Positions 35,270-47,032 of a stretch of DNA of 64,000 nucleotides are shown piece by piece (position 1 is the first letter of the stretch; the number at the start of each line of letters is the position of its first letter). Position numbers and translations under genes: made by a program. Source of the stretch: Microvirga sp. 17 mud 1-3 (GTDB lineage Bacteria > Pseudomonadota > Alphaproteobacteria > Rhizobiales > Beijerinckiaceae); assembly GCF_003151255.1 (NCBI RefSeq), contig NZ_CP029481.1:4217001-4281000 (forward strand), written 5' to 3'. The notes below the pieces were generated by a model. It was not told the DNA's origin. It ran no database searches and saw only the letters and a program-made list of their open reading frames with translations.

Positions 35270-36787
35270 ATGTCGCTCCTGCGCTCCTCCCTCCTGGTCG
35301 GCCTCGGCACCGTCGCGTCCCGGGTGCTCGGCTTCGCGCGGGACATCCTGTTTGCGCAGGTGCTCGGAGCCGGGCCCGTGGCGGACGCCTTCCTGGCGGC
35401 CTTCCGCCTGCCGAACCTGGTGCGCCGGGTCGTCGCCGAGGGTGGCCTCAACCCGGCCCTGGTGCCCGTGCTGGGGCGGCTGGAGCCGGCCGAGGCCGCG
35501 CGGGTCGCGGGCGACGTCACGACCATTCTGGCGCTCCTGCTCCTCGGTCTCGTGGCCCTGGTCGAGGTGGCGGCGGGCCCGATCGCACTCCTCCTGGCGC
35601 CGGGCCTCGGCACCGAGGAGACCCTCGGCCTGGTGGCGCTCTATACCCGCCTCGCCTTTCCGGCGGTGTTCGGCGTGACCCTGGCCTCCGTCGGCGCCGC
35701 CTTTCTCAACATGCATCGCCGCTACGGGGTCGCGACCCTGGCGCCGCTCGTGGTCAACGGGGGACTGATCCTCACCCTCCTCGGGCTCGGCCGCCTGTCC
35801 CTTGCGCCCGAGCGGGAGGCCGCCTGGCTCGCCCTAGCGTCCAGCGCGGCGGGGCTCCTGCAGCTCGCCATCATCGCGGCGGCCCTCCTGCGCGGCCCCG
35901 ACAGGCCGGTGCGGCTGCGCCGTCCCACCCTCTCGCCGGCTCTGAAGACCCTGCTGCGCGCGGGCCTGCCGGCGCTCTTCGCGAGCGGCGCCGTGCAGCT
36001 CTTCGTCCTTGCCGGAACCCAGATCGCCTCGTTCTGGCCCTCCGGCGTGTCCTGGCTCTACTATGCCGAGCGGGTGATGCAGCTCCCCCTCGGGCTCATA
36101 GCGGCGCTCGCAGGGAGCGTGCTTCTGCCCGAACTCGCGGCCCGTCACCGCCATGCGGGCGTCGAGGCCCTCGTGGCAGCCCAGAACCGGGCGCTCGCCC
36201 TCGCGCTTCTCCTCGCCCTGCCGGCCGCCGCCGCCCTGGCAATCCTGGCCGAGCCCATCGCGGCCGTTCTGTTCCGGCGCGGTGCCTTCGCGGCGGAGGA
36301 CGTCAACGGCACCGCCCTGGTGCTCGCGGGCCTGAGCGCGGGGCTCCCCTTCGCGACCCTCGGCAAGGTTCTGAGCCAGACCCTCTTCGCCCGGGGCGCC
36401 CTGCGCGGGACCCTGTTCGCGGCTCTCGCGGGGCTCGCGGCAACCGCCGGGGCAGGCGCGGCTCTCGGCTTCCTTCTCGGCATGGGCGGGATCGCGCTCG
36501 GGATCAGCCTTGGCTGCCTCGTCCATGCGGGCGCCCTTATCGTCCTGCTGCGCCGGGCCGGCCTGTGGCGCCTGGGGCGGGACTTCGCCGGGCAGGTTCT
36601 GCGGATCGCCCTGGCGACCGGCGCCATGAGTCTCGGGCTCGGCGGCGGGCTTGCCTTCCTGCCCCAGCCGGGGGCGCTGGGGCTCGCGGCCCTGTGCGGC
36701 GGCGGCCTTGCGGCCTATGCGGCTGCCGCATGGCTCTTCGGGGCCGTGACCCCGGAGGATCTCGCGCTGGCGACGAAAAAGCCTTAA
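35270..36787 (+). CDS. murJ: lipid II flippase MurJ
   Basis: 505 residues with about 13-14 hydrophobic segments. The N-terminus MSLLRSSLLVGLGTVASRVLGFARDILFA and the motif AFRLPNLVRRVVAEGGLNPALVPVL are typical of MurJ/MviN, which moves lipid II to the periplasmic face for peptidoglycan synthesis. Also seen: GVSWLYYAERVMQLPLGLIA. Start at 35270; the frame extends upstream but the added sequence is not conserved in type. Followed by trpS 68 bp later, a pairing seen in other Rhizobiales as I recall. Confidence 0.95.
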   Translation: MSLLRSSLLVGLGTVASRVLGFARDILFAQVLGAGPVADAFLAAFRLPNLVRRVVAEGGLNPALVPVLGRLEPAEAARVAGDVTTILALLLLGLVALVEVAAGPIALLLAPGLGTEETLGLVALYTRLAFPAVFGVTLASVGAAFLNMHRRYGVATLAPLVVNGGLILTLLGLGRLSLAPEREAAWLALASSAAGLLQLAIIAAALLRGPDRPVRLRRPTLSPALKTLLRAGLPALFASGAVQLFVLAGTQIASFWPSGVSWLYYAERVMQLPLGLIAALAGSVLLPELAARHRHAGVEALVAAQNRALALALLLALPAAAALAILAEPIAAVLFRRGAFAAEDVNGTALVLAGLSAGLPFATLGKVLSQTLFARGALRGTLFAALAGLAATAGAGAALGFLLGMGGIALGISLGCLVHAGALIVLLRRAGLWRLGRDFAGQVLRIALATGAMSLGLGGGLAFLPQPGALGLAALCGGGLAAYAAAAWLFGAVTPEDLALATKKP

Positions 36788-36855
36788 AGAGCCGCTTGCA
36801 TCGTGGGCCGGCCCTGTCATAACGCCCGCCGCGACAAGCGTGGGAGTCGACAAGG

Positions 36856-37896
36856 ATGGCGCAGTTCAAGGAGCTCGTGTTCTCGGGCGTTCAGCCGACG
36901 GGCAATCTCCACCTCGGAAACTATCTCGGGGCCATCAAGCGCTTCGTGACCATGCAGGAGACCCACGATTGCATCTATTGCGTCGTGGACATGCACGCCA
37001 TCACGGTGTGGCAGGACCCCAAGGAGCTGAACCGGCAGATCCGCGAGGTCACGGCGGCCTTCCTGGCGGCCGGCATCGACCCACAGAAGCACATCGTGTT
37101 CAACCAGAGCCAGGTGGCCCAGCACGCGGAACTCGCCTGGGTGTTCAACTGCATCGCCCGCATGGGCTGGGCGAACCGCATGACCCAGTTCAAGGAGAAG
37201 GCCGGCAAGGACCGCGAGAACGCGTCGGTCGGCCTCTTCGCCTATCCGATGCTCATGGCGGCCGACATCCTGGTCTACCGGGCGACCCACGTGCCGGTGG
37301 GCGAGGACCAGAAGCAGCACCTGGAGCTGACCCGCGACGTGGCGCAGAAGTTCAACAACGACTACGCCGAATCGATCGCGTCCTACGGCTTCGGCGATGC
37401 ATTCTTCCCCCTGACCGAGCCCCTGATCGCCGGACCTGCCACCCGGGTCATGTCCCTGCGCGACGGCTCGAAGAAAATGTCGAAGTCGGACCCGTCCGAT
37501 TATTCGCGCATCAACCTGACGGACGACGCCGACACCATCGCGCAGAAGATCCGCAAGGCGAAGACCGATCCCGAGCCCCTGCCGTCGGAGGTCGAGGGCC
37601 TCAAGACCCGTCCCGAGGCCGATAACCTGGTGGCGATCTACGCGGCGCTCACCGATTCGACGCCCGCCGACGTGCTGCGCGACCATGGCGGCGCGCAGTT
37701 CTCGGGCTTCAAGGCGGCCCTCGTGGACGTGGCGGTGGCGAAGCTCTCGCCCATCGCGGACGAGATGCGTCGCCTCATGGCCGATCCCGGCCATATCGAG
37801 CAGGTCTTAGGCCAGGGCTCGGACCGGGCCCGCGTGCTCGCGGCCCAGACCATGGACGCGGTCAGGGATATCGTCGGATTCGTGCGGGCACGCTAA
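36856..37896 (+). CDS. trpS: tryptophanyl-tRNA synthetase
   Basis: 346 residues, class I. The HIGH-like signature is [10 protein letters not shown], the KMSKS signature is [10 protein letters not shown]. Also [34 protein letters not shown], as in bacterial TrpRS. Charges tRNA-Trp with tryptophan. GGGAG lies upstream of the ATG. A universal stress protein gene follows at 36 bp. Confidence 0.97.
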   Translation: MAQFKELVFSGVQPTGNLHLGNYLGAIKRFVTMQETHDCIYCVVDMHAITVWQDPKELNRQIREVTAAFLAAGIDPQKHIVFNQSQVAQHAELAWVFNCIARMGWANRMTQFKEKAGKDRENASVGLFAYPMLMAADILVYRATHVPVGEDQKQHLELTRDVAQKFNNDYAESIASYGFGDAFFPLTEPLIAGPATRVMSLRDGSKKMSKSDPSDYSRINLTDDADTIAQKIRKAKTDPEPLPSEVEGLKTRPEADNLVAIYAALTDSTPADVLRDHGGAQFSGFKAALVDVAVAKLSPIADEMRRLMADPGHIEQVLGQGSDRARVLAAQTMDAVRDIVGFVRAR

Positions 37897-37932
37897 GCTG
37901 CAGACCGCCGGACACGATTCGGGAGACGGGCT

Positions 37933-38430
37933 GTGAGCGGCAAGCGCCAATCCTATGAAGCCGGCCACCGACCGAAATTCATGGTGGTGGTCGACAAGAC
38001 GACGGAATGCTCCCGCGCCATCCACTTCGCGGCCCGGCGCACGGCGCGCACGGGCGCGAGCATGATCATGCTCGCGGTGGTCGACCCGCCCGCCAATTTC
38101 GAGTGGATCGGCGTCGGCGAGGCCATGATCGAGGAGGCGCGGGAGGAAGCCCGCAAGCGCCTCGAGGCCGCCGCCGGCGAGGCCCGCAGCGCCGCCGGCG
38201 TCGAGCCGGAACTGGCGATCCGGGTCGGCCCCCGGGCCGAGGAGATCATCCGGCTCATCGGCGAGGACGAGGACATCTCGTTCCTGGTTCTGGCCGCCGG
38301 CACCGGCAAGGATGGCCCGGGCCCCCTGGTCTCGACCCTGGCCGGCAAGGCCGCCTCCACCTTCCCGGTCCCCATCGTCATCGTGCCCGGCAGCCTGACC
38401 GACGAGGAAATCGACGCCCTGGCGGGGTGA
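37933..38430 (+). CDS. universal stress protein
   Basis: 165 residues with a UspA fold: VVVDKTTECSRAIHFAARRTARTGASMIMLAVVDPP, IRVGPRAEEIIRLIGEDEDISFLVLAAGTGKDGPGPLVSTLAGKAASTFPVPIVIVPG. The ATP-binding G-x2-G-x9-G(S/T) pattern is not clearly kept, so nucleotide binding is uncertain. GTG start with GGGAGACGGG upstream. Likely co-transcribed with trpS. Confidence 0.88.
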   Translation: MSGKRQSYEAGHRPKFMVVVDKTTECSRAIHFAARRTARTGASMIMLAVVDPPANFEWIGVGEAMIEEAREEARKRLEAAAGEARSAAGVEPELAIRVGPRAEEIIRLIGEDEDISFLVLAAGTGKDGPGPLVSTLAGKAASTFPVPIVIVPGSLTDEEIDALAG

Positions 38431-38458
38431 TTCTCCTCACAGCTGGCGCTCTTTCCTC

Positions 38459-38612
38459 CTCCGTCATTCCGGGACAGCGCGCAGCGCTGGGCCCGGAACC
38501 CATAAACGCTGACGGTGCAGGATAGGGCGCAGCAATTATCGTAAGACCTTATTCTGAAATGCTGGTGGTTATGGGTTCCGGGCTCCGCTGACGCGGCCCC
38601 GGAATGACGGGG
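38459..38612. repeat. long inverted repeat, family C
   Basis: CCGTCATTCCGGG at one end and CCCCGGAATGACGG at the other, with inner CCCGGAACCCATAA and TTATGGGTTCCGGG also inverted. It fills most of the 334-bp gap between the universal stress protein and Nfu genes. A partial copy is at 55172-55207. No gene seen in this gap. Confidence 0.7.
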
Positions 38613-38764
38613 CGCAGGACCGGAACGTCACCCATGCGCCCGCCGCCCTTGGAATCGCCCCGCTCCCATTCCACATCCGGGGCAGAACCTGTTAGAACGA
38701 TTCCAAGCCCACTTCCGGGCTTCCACCGCTCGGCCGGCCTTGAACCGGCGCAGAGGAAAGACCG

Positions 38765-39325
38765 ATGTTCATTCAGACCGAAGCCACTCCCAACCCCGCC
38801 ACCCTGAAATTCCTGCCCGGCCGCGTCGTGATGCCCGAGGGGACCTTCGAGGCCCGCAGCGCCGACCAGGCTTATGTGTCCCCGCTCGCGGAGCGGCTCT
38901 TCGCCGTGCCGGACGTCACCGGGGTCTTCTTCGGCTACGATTTCATCACCGTCACCAAGGGGGACGGTGAGTGGCAGCACCTGAAGCCCGCCATCCTGGG
39001 CGCGATCATGGAGCATTTCATGACCGGCGCGCCGCTCTTCACCGAGGGCCATGCGGTCGACATGGAGGACGGGGAGGAGTTCTTCGACGAGGAGGATGCG
39101 CCCACGGTCGCGACCATCAAGGAGCTGCTCGAGACCCGCATCCGCCCGGCCGTGGCGGGCGACGGGGGCGACATCACGTTCCGCGGCTACAAGGACGGGA
39201 CGGTCTATCTCGTCATGAAGGGCGCCTGCTCCGGCTGCCCCTCCTCCACGGCGACCCTGCGGCACGGCATCCAGAACCTGCTGCGCCACTTCCTGCCGGA
39301 CGTGCGCGAGGTCCAGGCCGTTTGA
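38765..39325 (+). CDS. NifU family Fe-S scaffold/carrier protein (Nfu type)
   Basis: 186 residues: an N-terminal Nfu_N domain (MFIQTEATPNPATLKFLPG, VFFGYDFITVTK) and a C-terminal NifU-like domain (LLETRIRPAVAGDGGDITFRGYKDGTVYLVMKGACSGCPSSTATLRHGI) with the CxxC that holds a [4Fe-4S] cluster between two subunits. Delivers clusters to client enzymes such as aconitase or radical-SAM proteins. A rho-independent terminator follows at 39354. Confidence 0.94.
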   Translation: MFIQTEATPNPATLKFLPGRVVMPEGTFEARSADQAYVSPLAERLFAVPDVTGVFFGYDFITVTKGDGEWQHLKPAILGAIMEHFMTGAPLFTEGHAVDMEDGEEFFDEEDAPTVATIKELLETRIRPAVAGDGGDITFRGYKDGTVYLVMKGACSGCPSSTATLRHGIQNLLRHFLPDVREVQAV

Positions 39326-39353
39326 TCCGGCGCGGAATGCTCTAGAATTCAAG

Positions 39354-39383
39354 GCGCGGCCGAAAAGGCCGCGCTTTTTCTTT
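39354..39383 (+). terminator. rho-independent terminator of the Nfu gene
   Basis: GCGCGGCC-GAAAA-GGCCGCGC, an 8-bp stem followed by TTTTTCTTT. The next gene's ribosome-binding site starts right after it. Confidence 0.85.
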
Positions 39384-39393
39384 GGAGCCCTCC

Positions 39394-39984
39394 GTGCCTG
39401 CCCTGCCCGACGATGCCATCGACCAGATTTTCCGCGAGGCCCGCACCTTCCGCTGGTGGGAGGACCGGCCGCTCGCGCCGGAAACGCTCCGGGCCATCGC
39501 GGATCTCGCCAAGCTCGGGCCGACCAGCGCCAATTCGTCCCCTGGCCGGTTCGTCTTCGTGGTGTCGGCTGATGCCAAGGAGAAGCTGCGCCCGCATCTC
39601 GACGAGGGCAACGTGCGCCAGACCATGAGCGCGCCCGCGACCGCCATCGTGGCCTACGACACGGAATTCTACGAGAAGCTCGGCTTCCTCGCCCCCAACA
39701 GCCCCGATGCCCCAAGCTGGTTCGCCGGTAAGCCCAAGGCCATCGAGGAGACGGCCTTCCGCAATTCGAGCCTCCAGGGCGCCTACCTGATCCTGGCGGC
39801 CCGGGCGCTCGGGGTCGATTGCGGGCCCATGTCGGGCTTCGACCGCAAGGGCGTCGACGCCGCCTTCTTTCCGGACGGCCGGATCAAGTCCAATTTCCTG
39901 ATCAATCTCGGCTACGGCCTCAGGGAAAAACTCCATCCCCGCCAGCCGCGCTTCTCCTTCGACGAGTTCTGCCGGATCGCCTGA
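39394..39984 (+). CDS. nitroreductase family protein, malonic semialdehyde reductase (RutE) type
   Basis: 196 residues. The sequence fits the RutE subgroup of FMN-dependent nitroreductases: FREARTFRWWEDRPLAPETLRAIADLAKLGPTSANSSPGRFVFV, GNVRQTMSAPATAIVAYD, ALGVDCGPMSGFD, FLINLGYG. RutE reduces malonic semialdehyde to 3-hydroxypropionate in the pyrimidine (Rut) pathway, but no other rut gene lies here, so the reaction is inferred from similarity. GTG at 39394 with GGAG 7 nt upstream is preferred over TTG at 39382. Confidence 0.88.
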   Translation: MPALPDDAIDQIFREARTFRWWEDRPLAPETLRAIADLAKLGPTSANSSPGRFVFVVSADAKEKLRPHLDEGNVRQTMSAPATAIVAYDTEFYEKLGFLAPNSPDAPSWFAGKPKAIEETAFRNSSLQGAYLILAARALGVDCGPMSGFDRKGVDAAFFPDGRIKSNFLINLGYGLREKLHPRQPRFSFDEFCRIA

Positions 39985-40110
39985 GCGCCTCTTCTACCTC
40001 CAATGCGGCAGGCAGAGAGCGCTGCCCGAGCCGCGCATCCGCGATAGAATTGCCCTGCGGCCGGAAGCGGGCGTTCCGACGTGCCGGGCCCGCCGCGCGA
40101 GGCGATTCCC

Positions 40111-40473
40111 ATGGTCGACAAGACACAGGACGAGCCTGTCCATCCGCCGAGGATCGACGCGATCTTCCGCAGCGGTTCGCTCACGGCGATCAGCGTCGTG
40201 CTCGGTTTCTCGCTCGGATTTCTCAGCCGCTGGGGCGGGCTGCCCGGGGAATGGACCAGGTCCGACGTCTTCGCGGTCATCGCCATCACGCTCGGCATCG
40301 TGCTGCAGATCAAGGCCCTGATCGACCTTCTGTCGATCGAATCCCTCGTCCGCGCCCGCTACGAGCGCGCCATCCGCATCTTCGTGACCGGCCTCGTCCT
40401 CGTCACCCTCGGCGTCGCGGCCGCCATCTTTGCGGAACTCATCGGCTATGGCGGGATCGCTCTGGAGGGGTAA
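40111..40473 (+). CDS. small membrane protein of unknown function
   Basis: 120 residues with three hydrophobic segments: about 26-45 (AISVVLGFSLGFLSRW), 55-75 (VFAVIAITLGIVLQIKALI) and 90-115 (IFVTGLVLVTLGVAAAIFAEL). No recognised family. ATG at 40111, with GAGG 9 nt upstream, is chosen over GTG at 40081. Followed by a 388-bp gap holding repeat family B. Confidence 0.7.
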   Translation: MVDKTQDEPVHPPRIDAIFRSGSLTAISVVLGFSLGFLSRWGGLPGEWTRSDVFAVIAITLGIVLQIKALIDLLSIESLVRARYERAIRIFVTGLVLVTLGVAAAIFAELIGYGGIALEG

Positions 40474-40583
40474 GAGGTGATTTTAGAGCTGCTCCGCTCC
40501 CCAGATCTCGGGTGTTTGTGGGAAGTGCCGACATACTCTCCTCCCCACGGATCCGAGTGCTCATGGGAAGCGCCGCCCTACCC

Positions 40584-40689
40584 TCCTCCCCCTTGTGGGG
40601 AGGAGTTGGAGGTGGGGGTGTCGGCGCTGAAATCTTAGAACTTAGCGCTCACACCCCCACCCTTAATCCCTCCCCACAAGGGGGAGGGA
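40584..40689. repeat. dispersed composite repeat, family B, copy 2
   Basis: CCTCCCCCTTGTGGGGAGG begins and TCCCTCCCCACAAGGGGGAG ends an inverted-repeat block with GGTGGGGGTGTCGGCGCTGA and CGCTCACACCCCCACCC inside. A lead-in (40501-40583) containing CTCCTCCCCACGGATC matches the other copies. The remaining part of the 40474-40861 gap contains no gene that I see. Confidence 0.75.
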
Positions 40690-40861
40690 AACAGGTTGCG
40701 CTTCGTCTCTGTCACGCGCAAGCTCTCTACCGCACAACTCCGCCGCCCCTGCTCCACCCCGACCTCTCCCTAGGGGAGATGTAAAAGGCATTGCGGCCGA
40801 AAACCCATTCCCTCCCGTGATACTCTTGCTCTAAAGAGACCGGATCAGACGGAGACGAAGG

Positions 40862-41545
40862 TTGCGCATCCTTGCCATCGACACCGCGCTCGGCGCCTGC
40901 TCGGCCTGCCTTTTCGAGTCAGGCCGGTCCGAACTGCTCGCGCGCGAGACCATTCCCATGGAGCGCGGCCATGCCGAGGCCCTGCTGCCCCTGATCGACC
41001 GGGTGACGTCCCAGGTGGATGGCGGCTTCGGGGCCCTGAGCCGGGTCGCCGTGACGGTCGGCCCCGGCAGCTATACGGGCCTGCGCGTCGGCATCGCGGC
41101 CGCCCGGGCCATCGGGCTCACGACCGGCATTCCGGTGGTCGGCGTCGCGACTCTCTCGGCCTTCCTGGCGCCTCTCATGGCCGGGGAGCGGCGGGGGCTC
41201 TTCACGGCCGCCATCGATGCCAAGCACGGGCAGATCTATGTCCAGGCCATCGGGGCAGGCGGGCGCGTCATCATCCCGCCGGGGCTGATGGGCTACCGGG
41301 AGGTGATCCGCCTCCTCGGGTCCGGCCCGCTCCTGGTGGCCGGCACGGCCGCCGAGGCTCTGGCGATCGAGGCGCGGGCTCAAGGGGTCGAGGTCGCGGT
41401 CTGCGACCAGGCGCCCGGCCCCGACATCGCCTGGGTGGCGAGGCTCGGCGCCATGGCCGATCCGGCCCAGGCTCTGCCCAAGCCCCTCTATCTGCGCGAG
41501 CCCGACGCCAAGCCGCAGGACGGGGCGCGAATCGCCCGGCGGTGA
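40862..41545 (+). CDS. tsaB: tRNA threonylcarbamoyladenosine biosynthesis protein TsaB
   Basis: 227 residues of the ASKHA fold. MRILAIDTALGACSACLFESG at the start, ERGHAEALLPLIDRV, VTVGPGSYTGLRVGIAAARAIGL in the middle, as in TsaB. It pairs with TsaD and TsaE to make t6A37 in ANN-decoding tRNAs. TTG start with GGAGACGAAGG upstream. Followed by rimI, fur and plsC with short gaps or overlap, a common alphaproteobacterial order. Confidence 0.93.
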   Translation: MRILAIDTALGACSACLFESGRSELLARETIPMERGHAEALLPLIDRVTSQVDGGFGALSRVAVTVGPGSYTGLRVGIAAARAIGLTTGIPVVGVATLSAFLAPLMAGERRGLFTAAIDAKHGQIYVQAIGAGGRVIIPPGLMGYREVIRLLGSGPLLVAGTAAEALAIEARAQGVEVAVCDQAPGPDIAWVARLGAMADPAQALPKPLYLREPDAKPQDGARIARR

Positions 41546-41558
41546 GAGGGTCCGCCCG

Positions 41559-42044
41559 ATGAGCGTCCTCGACCGCTTCCTGCGCCCGCCGGGCATCCGC
41601 ATCGCTCCCATCGGGACAGAGACCGCGGGACGGCTTGCGGCCATCCATGAGAGCGCCTTCGCGCGGCCCTGGAGCAGCCTCGACTTCGCCCGCCTCCTGG
41701 GCGAGCGCGCCCACGCGGCGGACGGGCTCTTCGTCGGCCGCTCCGCCCAGCCCAGCGGCTTCGTCCTGTCCCGGATTGTCCTCGACGAGGCCGAGATCCT
41801 CACCATCGCGATTGCGCCGGCGGAGCGGGGCCGGGGCCATTCCGGCCGGCTCCTCGACGCCCATCTGGACGCGCTGTCGCGCCGGAGCGTGCGCCAGGTC
41901 CACCTGGAGGTGGAAGACGGGAACCTTCCGGCGCTGAAGCTCTATCGCGGCCGCGGCTTCCGGGAGACCGGCCGCCGGCCCGGCTATTATCTCAAGGAGG
42001 ACGGCACGCGGGCGACGGCCCTGACCATGACGCGGGACCTATAG
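41559..42044 (+). CDS. rimI: ribosomal protein S18-alanine N-acetyltransferase RimI-like
   Basis: 161-residue GNAT protein right after tsaB, the usual place of rimI. Motifs: AAIHESAFARPWSSLDFARLL, EAEILTIAIAPAERGRGHSGRLLDAHLD with the acetyl-CoA loop, HLEVEDGNLPALKLYRGRGFRETGRRPGYY. Acetylates the N-terminus of S18, though other proteins may be targets. Confidence 0.88.
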   Translation: MSVLDRFLRPPGIRIAPIGTETAGRLAAIHESAFARPWSSLDFARLLGERAHAADGLFVGRSAQPSGFVLSRIVLDEAEILTIAIAPAERGRGHSGRLLDAHLDALSRRSVRQVHLEVEDGNLPALKLYRGRGFRETGRRPGYYLKEDGTRATALTMTRDL

Positions 42045-42089
42045 CCCCGACCCGGCGGCTCCCCTATAAGCATCTGCAGGAGTGCAATC

Positions 42090-42545
42090 TTGGCGGAACG
42101 GAACAGCAAATCGGCACGGGTCCGGCGATCCGACGCGATCGAGCGGGCCTGCCGCGAGAAGGGCCTTCGCATGACCGGCCAGCGCCGGACCATCGCCCGT
42201 ATCCTGGACGATGCCGCCGACCATCCGGACGTGGTGGAGTTGCACCGCCGCGCCGCTGCCGTGGACGACCGCATTTCCCTCTCGACCGTGTACCGGACCG
42301 TGAAGCTCTTCGAGACGAAGGGAATCATCGAGCGGCTCGATTTCCGCGACGGCCGCTCTCGCTACGAGCAGGCGGCGCGCGAGCACCACGACCACCTCAT
42401 CAATTTGGAGACCGGGGACGTGATCGAGTTCCACTCGGACGAGATCGAGGCCCTGCAGACCGAGATCGCCCGCAGACTCGGCTACCGGGTCGTCTATCAC
42501 CGGCTCGAGCTCTACGCGGTGCCTCTCGACAAGGATGACGCGTGA
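42090..42545 (+). CDS. Fur family transcriptional regulator
   Basis: 151 residues: N-terminal winged helix (LRMTGQRRTIARILDDAADHPDVVELHRRAAAVDDRISLSTVYRTVKLFETKGIIERLD) and a metal-binding domain with REHHDHLINLETGDVIEFHSDEIEALQ. Lacks the CxxC zinc site. In Rhizobiales the orthologue at this locus is often the manganese-responsive Mur rather than an iron regulator, so I leave the symbol blank. TTG start with AGGAG 8 nt upstream. Overlaps plsC by 4 bp. Confidence 0.9.
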   Translation: MAERNSKSARVRRSDAIERACREKGLRMTGQRRTIARILDDAADHPDVVELHRRAAAVDDRISLSTVYRTVKLFETKGIIERLDFRDGRSRYEQAAREHHDHLINLETGDVIEFHSDEIEALQTEIARRLGYRVVYHRLELYAVPLDKDDA

Positions 42546-43309
42546 GGCGGATCGGCGCCTTTTTCAGGCTCGCCCTCCTGGGGCTTGTGGCGATTGTCCT
42601 CATCCCGCTGCAGATGCTTGCGCTGCGCTGGAACTGGCCGATCCTGCACCGGCTACCCCTGCGGTTCCACCGGATCCTGCTGTGGCTCTTCGGCGTGCGC
42701 GTGACCGAGAAGGGAAGCGCGCCTGGGAGCGCCGCCACCCTCGTGGTGGCGAATCACGTGTCCTGGCTCGACATTCCGGTCATCGGCTCCCTTCATCCCC
42801 TGTCGTTCATCGCCAAGTCGGAGATCGAAGGCTGGCCTGTGGTCGGGCTCCTGGCCCGGCTGCAGCGCTCCGTCTTCATCGACCGGCAGCGCCGGAAGGC
42901 GACTGCGGAGGTCAACGACGCCCTCGCGCACCGGCTCGTGAAGGGCGAGACCATCGTGCTCTTCGCCGAGGGCACCACGAGCGACGGCAACCGGCTCCTG
43001 CCCTTCCGCTCCTCCCTGGTCGGCGCAGCCCAGACCGCGCTCATGCACGACAGCGTGGAGCAGGTTTTTCTCCAGCCCCTCGCGATCGCCTATACGCGCC
43101 GCGACGGCCTGCCCGTGACCCGTCGCGAGCGGCCCTTCATCGCCTGGTACGGCGACATGGAGCTTGGGCCCCATCTCGGCATCTTCCTCGAGGGCCATCC
43201 CCTCGACGTGACCGTGACCTGGGGCGAGCCGATTCCGTTCAACGGCAACCGCAAGGAAGCGACCGCCGCAGCCGAAACCGCGGTGCGCCGGGCCCTGCAG
43301 GCGGCGTAA
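42542..43309 (+). CDS. plsC: 1-acyl-sn-glycerol-3-phosphate acyltransferase
   Basis: 255 residues; one N-terminal membrane segment (FFRLALLGLVAIVLIPLQML), catalytic NHVSWLDIP (H-x4-D), FIAKSEIEGWP, FAEGTTSDGNRLLPFRSSL, as in PlsC. Adds the second acyl chain to lysophosphatidate for phospholipid synthesis. GTG start overlapping the fur stop (translational coupling). A strong hairpin ends the operon. Confidence 0.92.
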   Translation: MRRIGAFFRLALLGLVAIVLIPLQMLALRWNWPILHRLPLRFHRILLWLFGVRVTEKGSAPGSAATLVVANHVSWLDIPVIGSLHPLSFIAKSEIEGWPVVGLLARLQRSVFIDRQRRKATAEVNDALAHRLVKGETIVLFAEGTTSDGNRLLPFRSSLVGAAQTALMHDSVEQVFLQPLAIAYTRRDGLPVTRRERPFIAWYGDMELGPHLGIFLEGHPLDVTVTWGEPIPFNGNRKEATAAAETAVRRALQAA

Positions 43310-43340
43310 CCCTTTCACCGACGAGAGTCGCAAGGACATG

Positions 43341-43374
43341 AAAAAGGGCCCGCCCCGGCGAGGGGGCGGGCCCT
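43341..43374. terminator. bidirectional terminator between plsC and acnA
   Basis: AGGGCCCGCCCC and GGGGCGGGCCCT form a 12-bp stem with a 6-nt loop. The reverse strand then reads TTTTTCATG, making it a good terminator for acnA; the plus strand continues GTGTTTTG. Confidence 0.82.
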
Positions 43375-43398
43375 GTGTTTTGTGCGGCAGCCGGAAAC

Positions 43399-46107
<2,709 letters not shown>

Positions 46108-46284
46108 GGCGAATCCTCGCGTGCATTTGGGTTACGAACAGGTTGTTCGGCCGAAAGCGCGATAAGCGCGCGCCGCTCCGGGGGCGCCCGGACAGGGGAG
46201 AAGCGCGCGAAGCGGATTGGACGCCATGGCGCGCGGCGCAGCCGAGGGTGGTATAGATCATTTCCTACGACCCCGCTACACGGA

Positions 46285-46299
46285 TTAGAACCATTCTGG
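46285..46299. promoter_or_regulatory. candidate Irr box (ICE motif) between acnA and ccmA
   Basis: TTAGAACCATTCTGG matches most of the interrupted palindrome TTTAGAA-N3-TTCTAAA known for Irr in alphaproteobacteria. It is 178 bp from the acnA start and 95 bp from ccmA; both gene types are iron/heme linked. The rest of the 286-bp gap shows no gene. Confidence 0.4.
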
Positions 46300-46393
46300 G
46301 GTGGATTGAGGGCAGGATGCCAAAAACCGGAAACCGGATGCCGCGGAATATCGGCCTCTTCGTCGGCGCGGCAGCGGTCTAGGAGCGGCGGGC

Positions 46394-47032
46394 TTGCAGC
46401 TTCATGTGGAGAATCTGGCCTGCAGCCGGGGCGAGCGCCGCATCTTCGAGGGGGTCTCGTTCGCGCTCCGACCGGGCGACGCCCTCCTGGTCCTCGGCCG
46501 CAACGGGGCCGGGAAATCGTCCCTGCTCGACATCCTGGCAGGGCGCCTCGCGCCGGCCGGCGGCACATTGGCCCTGACCGGGGCGGGCGAGCGCACCCTG
46601 CCGGAATGCCTCCACCATGTGGGCCACCGGGATGCCCTCAAGGCTGCCCTGACGGCCGAGGAGAACCTGGCCTTCGCACGCGACTTCCTTGGAGACCCGG
46701 CGCTGACGCCCCGGGAGGCCCTGGCGGCCCTCGGCCTCGCCCATGCGGCCGGGCTGCCGGTTGCCTATCTGTCGGCCGGCCAGCGGCGCCGGGTGGCCCT
46801 GGCGCGCCTCCTCGTCGCCCGCCGGGCCTTCTGGCTCCTGGACGAGCCGACTGCCGCCCTCGACACCGCCTCGCAGGAGGTCCTGCGCCGGCTCATCGAG
46901 GAGCACCGGGCCTCCGGCGGCATCGTCGTGGCGACCACCCACCAGCCCCTGGCCCTCGACGGCGCCCGGGAGATCCGGATCGAGCGGAGCGCCCCCGCGC
47001 CCGAGCCCTTCCGGTCCGGAGACGTCCTCTGA
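46394..47032 (+). CDS. ccmA: heme exporter ATP-binding protein CcmA
   Basis: 212-residue ABC ATPase. Walker A GRNGAGKSSLLDILAGRL, signature-like LSAGQRRRVALARLL, Walker B AFWLLDEPTAALD. Works with CcmB, CcmC and CcmD to release heme-loaded CcmE for cytochrome c assembly. TTG start with AGGAG 8 nt upstream. The stop overlaps the ccmB ATG. Confidence 0.95.
   Translation: MQLHVENLACSRGERRIFEGVSFALRPGDALLVLGRNGAGKSSLLDILAGRLAPAGGTLALTGAGERTLPECLHHVGHRDALKAALTAEENLAFARDFLGDPALTPREALAALGLAHAAGLPVAYLSAGQRRRVALARLLVARRAFWLLDEPTAALDTASQEVLRRLIEEHRASGGIVVATTHQPLALDGAREIRIERSAPAPEPFRSGDVL

Noticed and set aside
35050..35613. N-terminal extension of the CDC48 gene
   Set aside because: Arginine/serine-rich low-complexity translation; the ATG at 35049 has a good ribosome-binding site and starts the N-domain.
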